Below are positions 41,001-49,587 of a stretch of DNA of 64,000 nucleotides, piece by piece. Numbering within the stretch: position 1 is the stretch's first letter; every line of letters starts with the position of its first letter. The notes under the pieces were generated by a model, which did no database searches, had not been told where the DNA came from, and worked only from the letters and a program-made list of their open reading frames with translations. The translations under genes were made by a program, and so were the position numbers. Origin of the DNA: JAJDNH01 sp964552395 (GTDB taxonomy: Bacteria > Acidobacteriota > Thermoanaerobaculia > Thermoanaerobaculales > Sulfomarinibacteraceae); contig CAZKGM010000002.1 in NCBI GenBank assembly GCA_964552395.1, positions 124,001 through 188,000 of the forward strand, read 5' to 3'.

Positions 41001-41247
41001 GCGTTGCGAGAAGAAGCAATGACACCCCTGCCAGGATCCCGGCGTCGAGGGCGAAGTGCCTGGCGCCGGCGCCGGCCCGGAGTGGCAGCAAGACGATGAC
41101 GCTCCCAGTGGCCAGCAGAATGAGGCCGAGACCGAGGATCGTCCAGCTCCACCGCATGCCGTGGCGGGCGAGCCGGACCGTCACCATGGCCGCAATCGCA
41201 AGAACCACGGCGGCAACAATGGTTAGCGCTACTGCACTAGTCGGCAT
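37990..41247 (-). CDS. hybrid histidine kinase with PAS, GAF and receiver domains
   Basis: A 1085-aa membrane sensor. Three N-terminal membrane helices (about residues 5-25, 33-55, 67-90) are followed by PAS (about 115-235), GAF (250-400), PAS (405-525) and GAF (540-690). The HisKA domain has the phospho-accepting histidine in GGIAHDFNNLLMTI (about 715), then HATPase (N box LLNLCINARDAM, G boxes DTGHGMDHD and GTGLGLATVYG) and a C-terminal REC domain with its aspartate in LVISDIVMPRMGG. The ligand is unknown, and no dedicated output regulator is adjacent. It is divergent from the OPT transporter gene. Confidence 0.94.
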   Translation of the reverse strand: MPTSAVALTIVAAVVLAIAAMVTVRLARHGMRWSWTILGLGLILLATGSVIVLLPLRAGAGARHFALDAGILAGVSLLLLATLITTDFLVGRQRSDSREMDRLQKHLREAVGRYQLLVETIPEAFVLLSDGNIEFVNRSFEAVFGLDPQAVMGRRFADLIDPSDRHKIMPDAAVDGEVASSWHGAHATVAYRHPKLGMRWLDVRLEPVAPDVRGATAVGLVSDITELRYTEEVRSVAYEISEAAVSSMDLETFFASVHRAVARVVDSRNFYIALLDRETGLISFPFYRDESDPEPPGPRPPDKTLTGYVLRTGEPLLADPATFRALCESGEVELVGANSVDWLGVPLQVAGETVGVLVVQTYDGARLDDRDRTVMVHVAREIARAIGHHEAIDALRNSERQHRLVFQGSPAGIFQFDRRGRITSFNERLAEILGSRPERLTGFDLTSIEDSRIAPALEAALKGEEAFYEGWYRPTTGSKTVFIQLRSRPLFGDAGEVLGGVAIIQDETARRLAEESLTRRDAVLSAVTYAGSRFLECEEPQGVLDDVLGRLGRALEVDRVTFFEIHRSADGRVLATERTEWAADGIPSQRGDIELMALDLDTIGLGSWIEQFERREPAYGSVDTFPPAPREFFEGRGIRSVAAVPVFIRDRLWGFMGFDECQRARTWSLPEIEALRLAASLLGAALHRRDAEAQLLTARKMEAIGQLAGGIAHDFNNLLMTIHGSTDRLLGEGELMREQLRHVVLIHDAAERAAALTRHLLAFARRQVIAPVQVDLNMLVEGFLPTLRRVLPESIVLDFIEGHSLGAVAADPSQIEQILLNLCINARDAMPNGGSITFETENVLVNGEFVATHPWATEGRYVLLTVSDTGHGMDHDTIEHIFEPFFTTKPAAEGTGLGLATVYGIVKQHEGMIHPYSEPGKGTTFKVYLPEVERRAIDIGSKIHAPIEGGSETLLVVEDDPGVREVMVGLLRDLGYAVLSAEDGVSAMQVLRDCEGRVGLVISDIVMPRMGGQELLEAAESKWPGLRFLFTTGYAENVVHEGFIRKEGMTFLTKPFGRDTLARKVREALGNGPLVTPAGGERHPR

Positions 41248-41391
41248 CTGGTTTCGTTCCCCCGAGGAGCGTGACCGACTCCCTGTTGCTCACCGGCCTA
41301 TCATACGCGCACCGCCATAGGGGGCGAGCCGCATCATGGGCCTGGATAGCCGGGTGTAGAATGCCCCGCATCAGGTGCCGAGGGGGTCCCG

Positions 41392-43431
41392 ATGGCCGCA
41401 GACCAGCTGAAGCTTCCCGATAATGCCTACCGCGAGCTGGAGACGGGGGAGACGTACACACCGGTCATCCCGCATGAGGCAGGCGTCCTCGAGGTGACCC
41501 TCAGATCCGTGGGGATCGGCCTCCTGATGGGGGTGATCTTCTCGGCCGCCGCCGCCTACATCGCGCTCAAGCTCGGTCAGGGGATCGAGTCCGCGATTCC
41601 GATCTCGATCCTCGCCATCGGCGCCTCCGCCCTCCTTGCCCGCAAGTCGACGCTGCTCGAGAACGTCAACATCCTGGCGATCGGTGCGACCTCCGGCATC
41701 CTGGTCGGCGGCTCGGTCTTCACGATGCCGGCGATCTACGTTCTCGGGCTCGAACATCGTTCCTCATTCTTCCAGATCTTCATTGTTCCGTTCCTCGGTG
41801 CCGTGCTGGGCGTGCTCTTCCTGATCCCATTCCGGCGCTACTTCGTGGCCGACATGCACGGCAAGCTCCCGTTTCCCGAGGGGACAGCGATCACCGAGAT
41901 CCTGATGACGGGTGAGCGGGGGGGCCAGCAGGCCAAGGTCCTGGTCGCCGCGATGGGGCTCGGGTTCGCGTTCGATCTGGTGGCCTTGACCTTCGGCGCT
42001 TGGCGGGATGTGTTCAGCACGTCCTTGGTGCGTCCGCTTCACCTGCTCACGGACCGCGTCAAAGCGGTGTTCGCCCTCAACACTTCCGCCGCAGTGCTCG
42101 GGCTTGGCTACATCATCGGCGTTCGGTACGCCTCCATCATCTGCGCTGGCTCATTCCTGGCCTACTTCGTGCTCATCCCGCTCGTCGCGTGGCTAGGCGC
42201 GCACGTGCCCGGCTCGCTGACCGCCGGCCTGCCGGCGATCTCAACGATGTCCGCCGAGGACATCTTCTCGAACTATGTGCGCTACATCGGCATCGGCGGC
42301 ATCTTCATGGCCGGGATCATCTCCATCGTCAAGATGCTGCCGGTGATGGGGCAGGCGCTGGGCAAGGCGTTCGGCGAGCTGAAGAAGATTTTCTCTGGAG
42401 GTCTCAAGCAGGAGGACACCTCACGAGTCGAGTCAGATATTCCGATGGGCCTGGTCGTGGTCCTCACCTTCGCGATCACGGCCGCCATCTGGGTCTACTT
42501 CCGCTACTCGGTTCTCGCCGGGATGCCCAACGCCACGCGGATCGCCACGCTGAGCTTGGTTCTGACTCTTGTCATCTCGTTCCTGTTCGCGGCCGTGTCC
42601 GCGTGGGCGGTGGCCATGATTTCGGTGACTCCCATCTCGGGGATGACACTCACGACCCTGATCGTTGCTGCCGTGCTGCTCGCGAGGATGGGGCTGAGCG
42701 GGCCGGAAGGGATGCTGGCTGCGCTCCTCATTGGCGGCGTCGTGTGTACCGCCCTGTCAATGACCGGCTCGCTTGTGACCCAGTTCAAGATCAGCTACTG
42801 GCTCGGCGCAACGCCGAAACGCATCGAGTGGTCGAACATCCTCGGCTCGGCAGTCGCCTCAGTGACCGTGACAGCCATGATCATGTTGTTCGCTTCGGTC
42901 TACGGGTACCTCCACTCCCCCGCCCACCCCAACCCGATGCCCGCTCCGCAGGCGAACGCCATGGCTGCGGTCATCCAGAGCGTGATGAGTACGACCCAGG
43001 CACCGTGGTTGCTGTACGGTGTCGGCGCCGTCATCGCGCTGATTGTCGAGATGCTCGGCATCTCCTCGCTCGCCTTCGCGCTCGGGATGTACCTCCCCAT
43101 TGAGCTGAACACGCCGATTCTGTTCGGGGCCTTGGTGGCCGGGTATGTACGTCGCCGCTCGCCCGATGAGACGACGAGGCGCGCGCGCAACAACCGCGGA
43201 ACACTGATCGCATCCGGCCTCATAGCTGGCGGAGCTCTCGCCGGCGTTGCCGACGGCGTTGCACGCATGTTCGCCGACTGGAGGCACCTGGAGATCGTCG
43301 GGTTCGACAACATCCATCGCTTCGGCAACTGGCTCGGCCTGGCCATGTTTTGCGCCCTCTCCGCGTACGTCGTATGGGACGCGTCGCGAGCCCGGCCCGA
43401 GGAGGGCGCGGGGCCTGAGATCTCGATGTAG
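41392..43431 (+). CDS. OPT-family oligopeptide/metal transporter
   Basis: A 679-aa protein with about 15-16 membrane segments, of the prokaryotic OPT family that imports peptides or metal chelates by proton symport. Typical parts: an N-terminal hydrophilic segment with YTPVIPHEAGVLEVTLRSV, GLLMGVIFSAAAAYIALKLG, and KLPFPEGTAITEILMTG. GAGGGGG lies a few bases before the ATG. It lies between two divergently or convergently placed hybrid kinase genes, but no link to them can be shown. Substrate unknown. Confidence 0.92.
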   Translation: MAADQLKLPDNAYRELETGETYTPVIPHEAGVLEVTLRSVGIGLLMGVIFSAAAAYIALKLGQGIESAIPISILAIGASALLARKSTLLENVNILAIGATSGILVGGSVFTMPAIYVLGLEHRSSFFQIFIVPFLGAVLGVLFLIPFRRYFVADMHGKLPFPEGTAITEILMTGERGGQQAKVLVAAMGLGFAFDLVALTFGAWRDVFSTSLVRPLHLLTDRVKAVFALNTSAAVLGLGYIIGVRYASIICAGSFLAYFVLIPLVAWLGAHVPGSLTAGLPAISTMSAEDIFSNYVRYIGIGGIFMAGIISIVKMLPVMGQALGKAFGELKKIFSGGLKQEDTSRVESDIPMGLVVVLTFAITAAIWVYFRYSVLAGMPNATRIATLSLVLTLVISFLFAAVSAWAVAMISVTPISGMTLTTLIVAAVLLARMGLSGPEGMLAALLIGGVVCTALSMTGSLVTQFKISYWLGATPKRIEWSNILGSAVASVTVTAMIMLFASVYGYLHSPAHPNPMPAPQANAMAAVIQSVMSTTQAPWLLYGVGAVIALIVEMLGISSLAFALGMYLPIELNTPILFGALVAGYVRRRSPDETTRRARNNRGTLIASGLIAGGALAGVADGVARMFADWRHLEIVGFDNIHRFGNWLGLAMFCALSAYVVWDASRARPEEGAGPEISM

Positions 43432-43515
43432 CCTCACATCCGGTACGGAGGGGAGAAAACGTGCCGGCGCCGCCATGTCTCGCGTTTCGGCTGACGCCGC
43501 GGTGGAAAAGTCGGG

Positions 43516-46059
43516 CTACTGGAGCACCCGCCGAAGCTCCTCGGCAAGGTCGATCAGTGAAGCTGGCTTGCGAAGGAAACTGATACTGCCAGCCCTCACA
43601 GCCTCGTCCAGCTGGTGATCGCCTCCGTATCCCGACATCAGGATCACGCGGAGGTTTGGCCAGCGTGCGTGACACCTCTTCGCGAGCTCCAACCCTGTCA
43701 TGCCAGGAAGGAGGTAGTCGGTGAGCAGCACGTGCGGGCGCACTCCCTCGATGACGGCGGCTTCCTCGCCGCTCTCCGCCTCGGCCACCGCATAGCCCAG
43801 GGTGGTCAGGGTTTCCACCAGGCTCGTCCTTACGGTCGGGTTGTCCTCGACGACCAGGATGAGCTCCCCTCGACCTCGAGGCAGACCGCTGCCGGCCGCA
43901 ACTCCCTTGGCCGAGTCGGGATCTCCAGTCGCCCGAGGAAGAAGGACGCGAACGGTTGTGCCCCGGCTCTCGAGGCTCTCCACATCGATCGTCCCACCGT
44001 GGCTGGCGACGATGCCATGCACCACCGAGAGTCCGAGCCCCGTGCCCTCTCCCGCCGCCTTAGTCGTGAAGAACGGCTCAAAGACTCTGTCCCTGACCTC
44101 GTGCGGGATCCCGTGCCCCGTGTCTCCAACCTCGAGCACAATGGTCTTGTCCCCTTCAGCCGCGGTTCTGACCACCAGGCTCCCTCCGTCCGGCATTGCG
44201 TCAACCGCGTTGACGACAAGGTTCAGCAGGACCTGCTCGACCTGACCCCGGTCTGCCCTGAGGGACAGGGAATGTTGATCGGGTTCGACATGAAACGATA
44301 TGTTCTCTCGAATCAGGCGGCGTAGCAACTTCGTCATACCGAGCACAACCTCATTGAGGTCGAGATGCTCCAGCTTGGCTGTCTCGCGCCTGGAGAACAG
44401 CAGCAGCTGGCGGGTGAGCGCACCTGCCCTTCGAACCAGGTCGCTCAGCTCGGCCGCCGTTTCCTCGGTCCGCTGCCGGTCTCCGGCCGACAGCCGGAGG
44501 CCGTCGGCCGCAACCAGCATTGCCTGGAGAAGGTTGTTGAAGTCGTGCGCCACGCCGCCGGCAAGGCGTCCGACCGCCTCCATTTTCTGCGCCTGGCGCA
44601 GCTGCTCCTCGAGAGCACGGGCCACGGTCAGATCGAGGATGCTGACCAGCACCCGCCCATAGCCGTCTGAGCTGTCCGGATTGCGGACGCGAAGAAGCAC
44701 CTGCCGGAGCCCGCCATGAATCGGTTGCAGGTCTCTCTCCGTCTCGAACTCAGATTTCCCCTCCAGGACCGACTCCCACCACTCGCAGAGCAGCTGCGCT
44801 GCGCCGTCCGGAAAGAGTGCGCCGAACATGCCGCTCAGTTCCTCGGGAGAGATGACCCCGAGAAGCTCGAGGCCCGCGCGGTTCACACTCGCCATACGAA
44901 TGAGAGCGGTCAGCTCACGCTTGAGCTCGGGATGTGCATCGGGATCGCCGCAGAAACCGTCCCTCTGACGAGCCTCATCCTCGAGGAAACTCGTAACTGC
45001 TGACAGGTCCAGCTCAAGGAGCGGTATCGGCGCTCCATCGAAGATGGACCTGAAGCGGGCCTGGCTGCCGGCGAGAGCCCTGTAGTGCGAAGCGCGCCAA
45101 TGACGCCAGACGCCCACCGTCGCACTGGCCAAAGCTATCAGCGCGAGGTACACGACAGCTCCGGAGCGCCGCACCTCGCTTTCGACCCGGACAAGGATCG
45201 GGCCACGCTCGATCGTCCCCACCAACCACCAGTCGGCGCCCCGCACCGAGTGAACGGACGCCAGGTGCGCCTGATCTGGAGTCCCGGTCACCTCGATGTC
45301 GCCGCCTGTGGACAGCCTGTCTTTAGGCCATCGACGGGCCGGGACTGGCAGCCCCCCTCGCAGCCAGGGAGGAGCCACGGTCACCTCACCATCCGCAGTG
45401 AGCGCGTAGATCACGCCATCAGCAGACTCGACCAGCAGCCAAATCGACACCGGCTGTGCAGTCCCGGGAGGACGGGTCAGCTCGGCAAGCAGTCTCTGGG
45501 AGGGATAGTGCCGCAGCACGGCGAGTCCGCGAGAGGTACCGGGGACGGCGCCTCGTATCGGCAACCTGAATGTGACCGCGATTCCGTCGGAGATGTGCCT
45601 CTCCAGAATCACCGGCGGGGTGGCTGATACGGCGGCACGTTCGAAGGGCTTCAGCTCGCTCCCGGGGACACCGGACGTTCGCGAGCTGGTGACGAGCTCG
45701 GCGCCGTCGGGGCCGAACACGGCCGCCGAGTGGACGCCGAAGCTCCGTACCATCGTGTCCAGGTGTTCCTGTACCCGGTGACGTCCTTCACTGCTGGCAG
45801 CGAGACGGACCACCTCCGGGAAGTCGGCAACCGACCCGACCTGCTGGAGACCACTGCTCAACCATGCGTCGAGGGCTTCACCACGCCCGTCGACAAAGGC
45901 ATCCAACCACTCCTGGGACTCTTGCAGGGCCTGTTTGGTCAGAGTCTCCTTCATCGGCAGGAGCGCGACGGTGGTAGCGCCCCAGATGACTACCAGGACG
46001 GCCAGGATGATCACCGCTATGCCGGCGTTGCGGCGTCTCAAGGGTTCGGAGACCCTCAC
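43516..46059 (-). CDS. hybrid histidine kinase with periplasmic sensor domain
   Basis: An 847-aa protein. TM1 is at about residues 13-35, a periplasmic domain of roughly 260 residues (Cache-like from its size) follows, and TM2 is near 300-318. A PAS-like region (about 335-480) leads to the HisKA domain with GGVAHDFNNLLQAM, an HATPase domain (N box LLNLVVNAVDAMPDGGSL, G box DTGHGIPHE and GTGLGLSVVHGI), and a C-terminal REC domain with its aspartate in VLLTDYLLPGMTG. Domain order from the kinase core on matches the other hybrid kinase at 38-41 kb, suggesting related output. The input signal is unknown. Confidence 0.93.
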   Translation of the reverse strand: MRVSEPLRRRNAGIAVIILAVLVVIWGATTVALLPMKETLTKQALQESQEWLDAFVDGRGEALDAWLSSGLQQVGSVADFPEVVRLAASSEGRHRVQEHLDTMVRSFGVHSAAVFGPDGAELVTSSRTSGVPGSELKPFERAAVSATPPVILERHISDGIAVTFRLPIRGAVPGTSRGLAVLRHYPSQRLLAELTRPPGTAQPVSIWLLVESADGVIYALTADGEVTVAPPWLRGGLPVPARRWPKDRLSTGGDIEVTGTPDQAHLASVHSVRGADWWLVGTIERGPILVRVESEVRRSGAVVYLALIALASATVGVWRHWRASHYRALAGSQARFRSIFDGAPIPLLELDLSAVTSFLEDEARQRDGFCGDPDAHPELKRELTALIRMASVNRAGLELLGVISPEELSGMFGALFPDGAAQLLCEWWESVLEGKSEFETERDLQPIHGGLRQVLLRVRNPDSSDGYGRVLVSILDLTVARALEEQLRQAQKMEAVGRLAGGVAHDFNNLLQAMLVAADGLRLSAGDRQRTEETAAELSDLVRRAGALTRQLLLFSRRETAKLEHLDLNEVVLGMTKLLRRLIRENISFHVEPDQHSLSLRADRGQVEQVLLNLVVNAVDAMPDGGSLVVRTAAEGDKTIVLEVGDTGHGIPHEVRDRVFEPFFTTKAAGEGTGLGLSVVHGIVASHGGTIDVESLESRGTTVRVLLPRATGDPDSAKGVAAGSGLPRGRGELILVVEDNPTVRTSLVETLTTLGYAVAEAESGEEAAVIEGVRPHVLLTDYLLPGMTGLELAKRCHARWPNLRVILMSGYGGDHQLDEAVRAGSISFLRKPASLIDLAEELRRVLQ

Positions 46060-46330
46060 CGGGGGCCCCTTGAATCACCTCGCTGCGAGCTTGCTTCGCG
46101 CCGGTTCGGGCGAGTACACACTTCGCCGGGCCCAGGGAATCGGGCCGGTTGAGCCGGTCGCGACGCGCGAGAGCCTGGAAACACCTACCATCCCTGGCAC
46201 CCGAGAGATCGGAGTCCCGAACGTCCCTCCCTCGGCTCCTCATGTTCTCGGGATAGCACCCCATTCTCGCACATCAGGGTTCACCGGGGCAACGCGAAGA
46301 AGGTCGGGTTGCCTGCCGCTCACGCAACTG
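46060..46330. other. non-coding stretch upstream of tRNA-Gly
   Basis: About 270 bp with no plausible coding frame, RNA gene or terminator visible. It contains the unidentified 5' region of the kinase gene. No repeat or mobile-element trace is seen. Confidence 0.5.
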
Positions 46331-46359
46331 TTGACAGCCTCGGAACGACTTGCTAGATT
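46331..46359 (+). promoter_or_regulatory. promoter of tRNA-Gly
   Basis: TTGACA (46331-46336) and TAGATT (46354-46359) are 17 bases apart. The expected transcript start near 46366 is followed by the inverted repeat CCCGGG-CAA-CCCGGG (about 46367-46381) just before the tRNA. Confidence 0.72.
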
Positions 46360-46390
46360 GACGCTCCCCGGGCAACCCGGGCACGATTGA

Positions 46391-46466
<76 letters not shown>

Positions 46467-46564
46467 TCCGCCTTCCTCTTCCTTCAGACAGGCATACTCA
46501 TCCAGGTGGACAACAACCGCCGACAGCATGCATCCACGGTGGCTTGCCAGAAGAGAAGGCGGAA

Positions 46565-46639
46565 TGGAGGCGACGGCCGGATTCGAACCGGCGAGTGAGG
46601 GCTTTGCAGGCCCCTGCCTTACCACTTGGCTACGTCGCC
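46565..46639 (-). tRNA. tRNA-Cys(GCA)
   Basis: Minus-strand cloverleaf: acceptor GGCGACG pairs with CGTCGCC, anticodon loop CTGCAAA with GCA at 46605-46607, T-arm CGGTTCGAATCCG, discriminator U and an encoded CCA (46565-46567). It faces tRNA-Gly, 99 bp away. It has its own promoter with a leader of only about 7 nt. Confidence 0.97.
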
Positions 46640-46652
46640 GCCTGGGGCGGTC

Positions 46653-46681
46653 ATTCTAGGAGAGCCCCGGCCCGTCGTCAA
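46653..46681 (-). promoter_or_regulatory. promoter of tRNA-Cys
   Basis: On the minus strand TTGACG (46676-46681) is followed after 17 bases by TAGAAT (46653-46658). The bases between are GC-rich, as is common for stable-RNA promoters. Confidence 0.75.
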
Positions 46682-46739
46682 TATCAGGGCCCAGTTGCGG
46701 CAAGCCGAACGGTGACCTCTGTCTCCCGGAGGCGATCGC

Positions 46740-48155
46740 CTACTCGGCCTTCCTCCCGAGAGCCTCCATCAGGCGCTGGCCAAACGCGGTGGCCGTTGAC
46801 CCTCGCTCGGGCGCCCCAGAGTCCATGTGTCGCTGGTACTCCTCGCGTTCTTCCTCGCGCTTGAACGCCCGTAGGGACAGGCTCATGCGCCGACGTCCCG
46901 AATCGACAGACAGGACCTTGGCAGAGACCCTTGCGCCTGGTTCGAAGGCCGTTCGCGGGTCCACCTCGCGCTCCAGTCCGAGCTCAGACACAGGTATGAG
47001 AGCGCTCAGCCCCGGCTCGAGCTCGACGAAAACCCCGAAGGGAGCACCGTTCTCGACTACGCCCTCAACAACTTGCCCCGCCTGGTAGTGCATGTCTACC
47101 AGCTCCCACGGGTCTCGATCCGGCACCTGGCGCAGCGTCAGTCCGATCCGTTGGTTCTCGATCCCGAGCTCGCGAACCCATCCTTCGATGGGCTCGCCCA
47201 CGCCCAGCTCCGCGTCATCCAGCTCCATCCCCGGTCGTAGCTGACTGACGTGTATGAGACCGTCAACTCCGGGTACGAGCTCGACGAAGGCTCCGAACTC
47301 TGCCTTGCGAACCACCGTTCCACTGAACCTCGATCCGACCGCAAACCGCTCCGCCAGGCCTTCCCATGGATCGGGCAGCAGCTGCTTGATACTGAGGGAG
47401 ATCCGCTGGCGCTCGGCGTCCAGCTCGATGACCTTGACCCGCACCCTCTGCCCGACCTCCAGGGCCTCCCTCGGGTTGCGGACATGACGATGGCTGATCT
47501 CCGTGACGTGGACAAGGCCATCCACCCCACCGAGATCAACAAAGGCACCGAAGTCCGTCAGCGACCGGACCGTTCCCTCTATCTCCCCGCCCTCCGCAAG
47601 GGCGGACCACGTGGCCTCCCGCTGTCGTTGACGCTCCTCGCGCTGCAGGGCGGCCCGGGAGACGACCAGCCGGCGCTGGTCTGGTTCAAACTCGAGGACC
47701 TTGAAGCTGTAAGTTTGCCCGAGATGCTGGTCGAGATCGTCGGTCCGCGGCTCAGAGATCTGAGATACGGGGCAGAAACCGCGGACACCGGCGACTGTGA
47801 TGTCGAAGCCGCCTTTGCGGCGACCCACAACCTTCCCGTCGACGGCAGCGCCGAGCTCGACGGCCCGCGCCAACTTCTCCTTGAGGCGGCGCTCGATGGC
47901 GAGGCGGCGGGAGACACGAACCTCGTCGCCGGCGCTCACCACCACCACCTCGACCGGATCTCCGGTGCCGAGGTCGTCCAGCTCGCTGCGGTCCAGCACA
48001 GCCTCGGACTTGCCACCCACGTCGACGAGCGCCACATCTCCGTGGATAGCCGCTATCGTCCCGTCGATGACTGCACCGACGCTGATCTCTTGAGCCTCGA
48101 GGTTTGCCTCGAGTGCCTGCTCGAACTCGTTGACTTCTTTGGGTTCACCGGTCAT
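46740..48155 (-). CDS. second S1-repeat RNA-binding protein
   Basis: A 471-aa protein with five S1 domains, clearly related to but separate from rpsA at 31-33 kb. Domain starts show GAVIDGTIAAIHGDVALVDV, GAAVDGKVVGRRKGGFDI, GTVRSLTDFGAFVDLGGVDG, GTVVRKAEFGAFVELVPGVD and GVVENGAPFGVFVELEPGLS. There is no long low-complexity tail; the C-terminus is short, charged and ends EALGRKAE. Proteins with this many S1 repeats may be ribosome-bound or act in RNA turnover. I chose the ATG at 48155. tRNA-Cys lies downstream with its own promoter. Confidence 0.88.
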   Translation of the reverse strand: MTGEPKEVNEFEQALEANLEAQEISVGAVIDGTIAAIHGDVALVDVGGKSEAVLDRSELDDLGTGDPVEVVVVSAGDEVRVSRRLAIERRLKEKLARAVELGAAVDGKVVGRRKGGFDITVAGVRGFCPVSQISEPRTDDLDQHLGQTYSFKVLEFEPDQRRLVVSRAALQREERQRQREATWSALAEGGEIEGTVRSLTDFGAFVDLGGVDGLVHVTEISHRHVRNPREALEVGQRVRVKVIELDAERQRISLSIKQLLPDPWEGLAERFAVGSRFSGTVVRKAEFGAFVELVPGVDGLIHVSQLRPGMELDDAELGVGEPIEGWVRELGIENQRIGLTLRQVPDRDPWELVDMHYQAGQVVEGVVENGAPFGVFVELEPGLSALIPVSELGLEREVDPRTAFEPGARVSAKVLSVDSGRRRMSLSLRAFKREEEREEYQRHMDSGAPERGSTATAFGQRLMEALGRKAE

Positions 48156-48282
48156 GGCGGGCCTCGCTGCCTGAACTCCGCGCGGGCTGCACGGGAGCCG
48201 ACAGGATAGCATAGGCGAGGCGAGCCCGGTTCATTCACCTTGCCTCGCCTGTCCCGCCGTGCTCGCTCCCGAACAACCCAGA

Positions 48283-49587
48283 TCAGCTCGCCGAGGCCGT
48301 CCGTTCCCAGGCGATCCGCCCGCCGACAATGGTCGCAGCGGCTGCCCCCTTGAGCTTCATGCCACCAAAAGGGGTATTGCGCGACAGCGACTGGAACCCT
48401 TCAGGGTTCACCTTGACCCTTCTTTGCAGGTCGAGGATCGTGATATCGGCCGGCGACCCCTGCTCCAGCGTTCCCCCCGGCAGGTGGAAGATCTGCGAGG
48501 GACTTGTCGACATGAGGCGCACCAGCTGCAACAGCCCGATGACTCGCCCGTGCACCAGTCGGTCCAAGGCCAAGCTGACCGCGGTTTCGAGACCGACGAT
48601 GCCACACGGTGCCTCGCTGAAATCGAGGTCCTTCTCGTCCTGGTGATGGGGAGCATGATCGGAGACAATCGCGTCGATCGCTCCGTCATAGATCGCTTGC
48701 AGCACGGCCTTCACATCCTCACGGGAGCGCAACGGCGGGTTCATTTTCCAGTTTGGATCGTAGTTCGAACGGGCCACGTCCTCGTCCGAGAGGGCGAAGT
48801 GATGAGGCGTGACCTCGCAGGTCACCTTCAGTCCCTTGCGCTTTGCCATGCGTACGAGGTCGAGACTGCCCCGCGCGGATAGATGGCAGAGATGTACGTG
48901 CCCGCCGGTAAGCTCGCTCAACAGCACGTCGCGCGCGACCATGACCTCCTCCGCTGCGGCCGGGATTCCCTGCAGACCGATCCGCGACGCCACTTCACCC
49001 TCGTTCATGCTGCCGCCGTTGGCCAGCTCCAGATCCTCCTCGTGTGCGAGCACCGGAACGCCGAAGCTCCGCGTGTACTCCAGAGCACGCCGCATGAGCT
49101 GCGCGTTCATCACTGGTCGCCCGTCATCCGAAACAGCAACCGCACCCTCCCGCACCATCTCTCCGATCTCGGCCAGCCCCTCGCCAGCCTGGCCCTTGGA
49201 CAGTGCTCCGACCGGGTAGACTCTTGCCAGGTTGACCTGGGCCGCACGCTCCCGGATGAAGCGAGTCACCGACGGTTCGTCGTTGACGGGGTTCGTATTC
49301 GGCATGCAGCAAACTGCCGTAAAACCGCCGGCGACGGCCGCCCGGCAGCCGCTCTCGATCGTCTCCTTGTACTCGAAACCCGGCTCACGAAGATGGACAT
49401 GAGCGTCGATGAAACCCGGCGCCACGACGAGACCCGCTGCATCGAAAACCCGGGTCCGCGATGGCGCTTCGAGCTTCTCGCTGACGGCGGCGATATGTCC
49501 GTCCTCGATCAGGACGTCCATACCTTGATCGACACTTTGGGACGGATCGACGACTCGGCCGTTACGAATGAGAAGTCGGCTCACCAT
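48283..49587 (-). CDS. pyrC: dihydroorotase
   Basis: A 434-aa class I dihydroorotase that closes carbamoyl aspartate to dihydroorotate in UMP synthesis. Metal-site motifs: GFIDAHVHLREPGFEYKE, AHEED, HLCHLSARGS and AIVSDHAPHHQDEKD. The start ATG at 49587 (or GTG at 49584) lies inside the last 26 bp of pyrB; longer frames overlap more. It is the last gene of pyrR-pyrB-pyrC, an order like that of Firmicutes and others with a class I enzyme often bound to PyrB. Confidence 0.95.
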   Translation of the reverse strand: MVSRLLIRNGRVVDPSQSVDQGMDVLIEDGHIAAVSEKLEAPSRTRVFDAAGLVVAPGFIDAHVHLREPGFEYKETIESGCRAAVAGGFTAVCCMPNTNPVNDEPSVTRFIRERAAQVNLARVYPVGALSKGQAGEGLAEIGEMVREGAVAVSDDGRPVMNAQLMRRALEYTRSFGVPVLAHEEDLELANGGSMNEGEVASRIGLQGIPAAAEEVMVARDVLLSELTGGHVHLCHLSARGSLDLVRMAKRKGLKVTCEVTPHHFALSDEDVARSNYDPNWKMNPPLRSREDVKAVLQAIYDGAIDAIVSDHAPHHQDEKDLDFSEAPCGIVGLETAVSLALDRLVHGRVIGLLQLVRLMSTSPSQIFHLPGGTLEQGSPADITILDLQRRVKVNPEGFQSLSRNTPFGGMKLKGAAAATIVGGRIAWERTASAS

